33,331 nucleotides of DNA from an uncultured Bacteroidales bacterium (GTDB taxonomy: Bacteria > Bacteroidota > Bacteroidia > Bacteroidales > Paludibacteraceae). The position numbers and the translations under genes were made by a program. Each line of letters opens with the position of its first letter. The first letter of the stretch is position 1. The notes beneath the pieces are model-generated. The model had not been told where the DNA came from and did no database searches. It saw nothing but the letters and a program-made list of their open reading frames with translations. Below, piece by piece: positions 32,721 through 33,331 of the stretch. The stretch covers positions 1-33,331 of the forward strand of contig ONMV01000022.1 of the NCBI GenBank assembly GCA_900319005.1, written 5' to 3'.

Positions 32721-32849
32721 ATGAAACGTATATATATTTCTCCGGCAACGGAAACAATGCCCATGAATCCGACATCGGTTCTTTGCGCAAGCAACGCCAC
32801 CGGTTTCGGTGTAGAAAACACACCAATAGATGACACTATTATCTCTTAA
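32721..32849 (+). CDS. 42-aa peptide, MKR-Y--P type, downstream of the 929-aa secreted protein
   Basis: A complete short gene, ATG 32721 to TAA 32847-32849. It begins MKRIYISPATETMPMNPTSV, passes through LCAS, then TGFGVENTPIDDTIIS. It shares with the 43-aa peptide at 5690-5821 the MK[KR]xYxxP start, a central Ser-Val/Met-Leu/Val step, a following Ala-Ser/Gly pair, a GF doublet and a TPI/API near the end. Both start exactly 34 bases after a tail-bearing secreted protein, behind similar A-rich spacers. From memory short proteins starting this way are frequent and unannotated in Bacteroidales. Function unknown; a secretion partner, anchor or peptide precursor are possibilities. A terminator lies about 100 bases downstream. 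Confidence 0.78.
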   Translation: MKRIYISPATETMPMNPTSVLCASNATGFGVENTPIDDTIIS

Positions 32850-32946
32850 GTTCGTATTGTATTATATTATACGTCTTTATAGTTAATAGCATAGGCCTTT
32901 GCCGCTGCATTCCTCCTTGCTATCATCTATGGAGTTGTAAAACGAA

Positions 32947-32980
32947 ATAAAATGCGCCCGATCGGACGCATTTTATTTTG
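32947..32980. terminator. Bidirectional terminator between the pectin operon and the convergent partial gene
   Basis: AAAATGCG(C/T)CC and GGACGCATTTT form a long stem with GATC-type loop, with A-run before and T-run after. It can serve the plus-strand operon and the minus-strand gene ending at 33094. Confidence 0.8.
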
Positions 32981-33093
32981 TTCAGTAAATACCATTCAAA
33001 GGCATGACACCATTTTCTTTTAGGGACTCCACGTAATCAGACCCCACATATGCAAATTTATTTGCAAAAATAGGCCGGAAGAGGCCGGTTTGG

Positions 33094-33331
33094 TCACTTT
33101 ACCAGCGCACCTTGCGCATTGTACACCTTGTCCCCGCGGAGGATGAAGATTTGGCCGTTGATGAGCACTTTGCGTGCGACATTGTTCGCGCAGTCAGATA
33201 CATTTTGTATATCTGTCGGTAATGTTGACGGTGTAGGTATATACTCGATCTTGCTTACCAGCACGATACCGTTGGTGGTACTTGTATTTGCCAGATCCCA
33301 ATAAACTTGGATCGCATAGCCTGCGCTCCAT
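33094..33331 (-). CDS. C-terminal end of another tail-bearing secreted protein (runs off window end)
   Basis: The minus strand is open from the window edge to a TGA at 33094-33096, about 78 codons, with no start inside. The readable end has a beta-strand-rich part (SAGYAIQVYWDLANTSTTNG, then IVLVSKIEYIPTP), a spacer (LPTDIQNVSDCANN), and the tail ARKVLINGQIFILRGD then KVYNAQGALVK, the same sorting-type tail as the six other secreted proteins of the window. What it does cannot be told from this end. It is convergent with the pectin operon across the shared terminator. Confidence 0.82.
   Translation of the reverse strand, partial: WSAGYAIQVYWDLANTSTTNGIVLVSKIEYIPTPSTLPTDIQNVSDCANNVARKVLINGQIFILRGDKVYNAQGALVK

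Overview
The window reads as chromosome of a gut- or rumen-type Bacteroidales bacterium. Three lines of evidence support this. Promoters have the Bacteroidetes -33 TTG / -7 TAnnTTTG layout with a 20-nt spacer, and there are no Shine-Dalgarno sites. The families are Bacteroidales ones: smalltalk, DUF4248-like, VapE, BspA-type leucine-rich repeats, and a Reg_prop/Y_Y_Y/AraC regulator. Almost every secreted protein ends in the same short 'NGQL.I....YNAQG..VK' tail. I cannot name the genus; Prevotellaceae- or Paludibacteraceae-like lineages are plausible.

Region 1 (1-5.65 kb, all minus strand) is an accessory module. In transcription order it holds a small HTH-like protein, a VapE-type P-loop ATPase whose stop codon lies inside a nested palindrome flanked by GGGTGAC repeats, two overlapping small genes (86 aa and a DUF4248-like HTH), a 53-aa protein plus GNAT acetyltransferase pair with its own promoter and terminator, two small unknown genes, a smalltalk-like protein, and the start of another small protein leaving the window. 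Three of the small proteins look like divergent paralogues, and several genes share a TTTAACAATTTAAC leader. No integrase or amidase is visible.

Region 2 (5.6-21.5 kb, minus strand) is a secreted alpha-glucan locus. Three head-to-tail genes carry four GH13 alpha-amylase domains, followed by two deoxynucleoside kinase genes. Next comes a very large modular surface protein (BspA repeats, starch-binding-like modules, InlB-like repeat, sorting-type tail) split by a frameshift at about 7.40 kb, then a 43-aa peptide gene and a strong terminator. No SusC/SusD pair is present, so the window shows only the secreted part of any starch system.

Region 3 (21.5-22.7 kb) holds trmO, carrying two identical in-frame copies of a 35-bp palindromic element, then tRNA-Phe(GAA) and a nearby duplicate of its 3' end.

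Region 4 (22.7-33.3 kb) is a pectin-type locus. A membrane sensor/AraC regulator is divergent from a CE12-CE8 double esterase, which is followed by a 929-aa tail-bearing secreted protein, a second short peptide gene (42 aa) and a terminator. A partial convergent gene at the right edge ends in the same tail.

The most distinctive pattern is the pair [large secreted protein with short C-terminal tail] - 34 nt - [42-43 aa peptide starting MK(K/R).Y..P], which occurs twice on opposite strands. It may be an undescribed small-peptide partner of the secretion or tail system.
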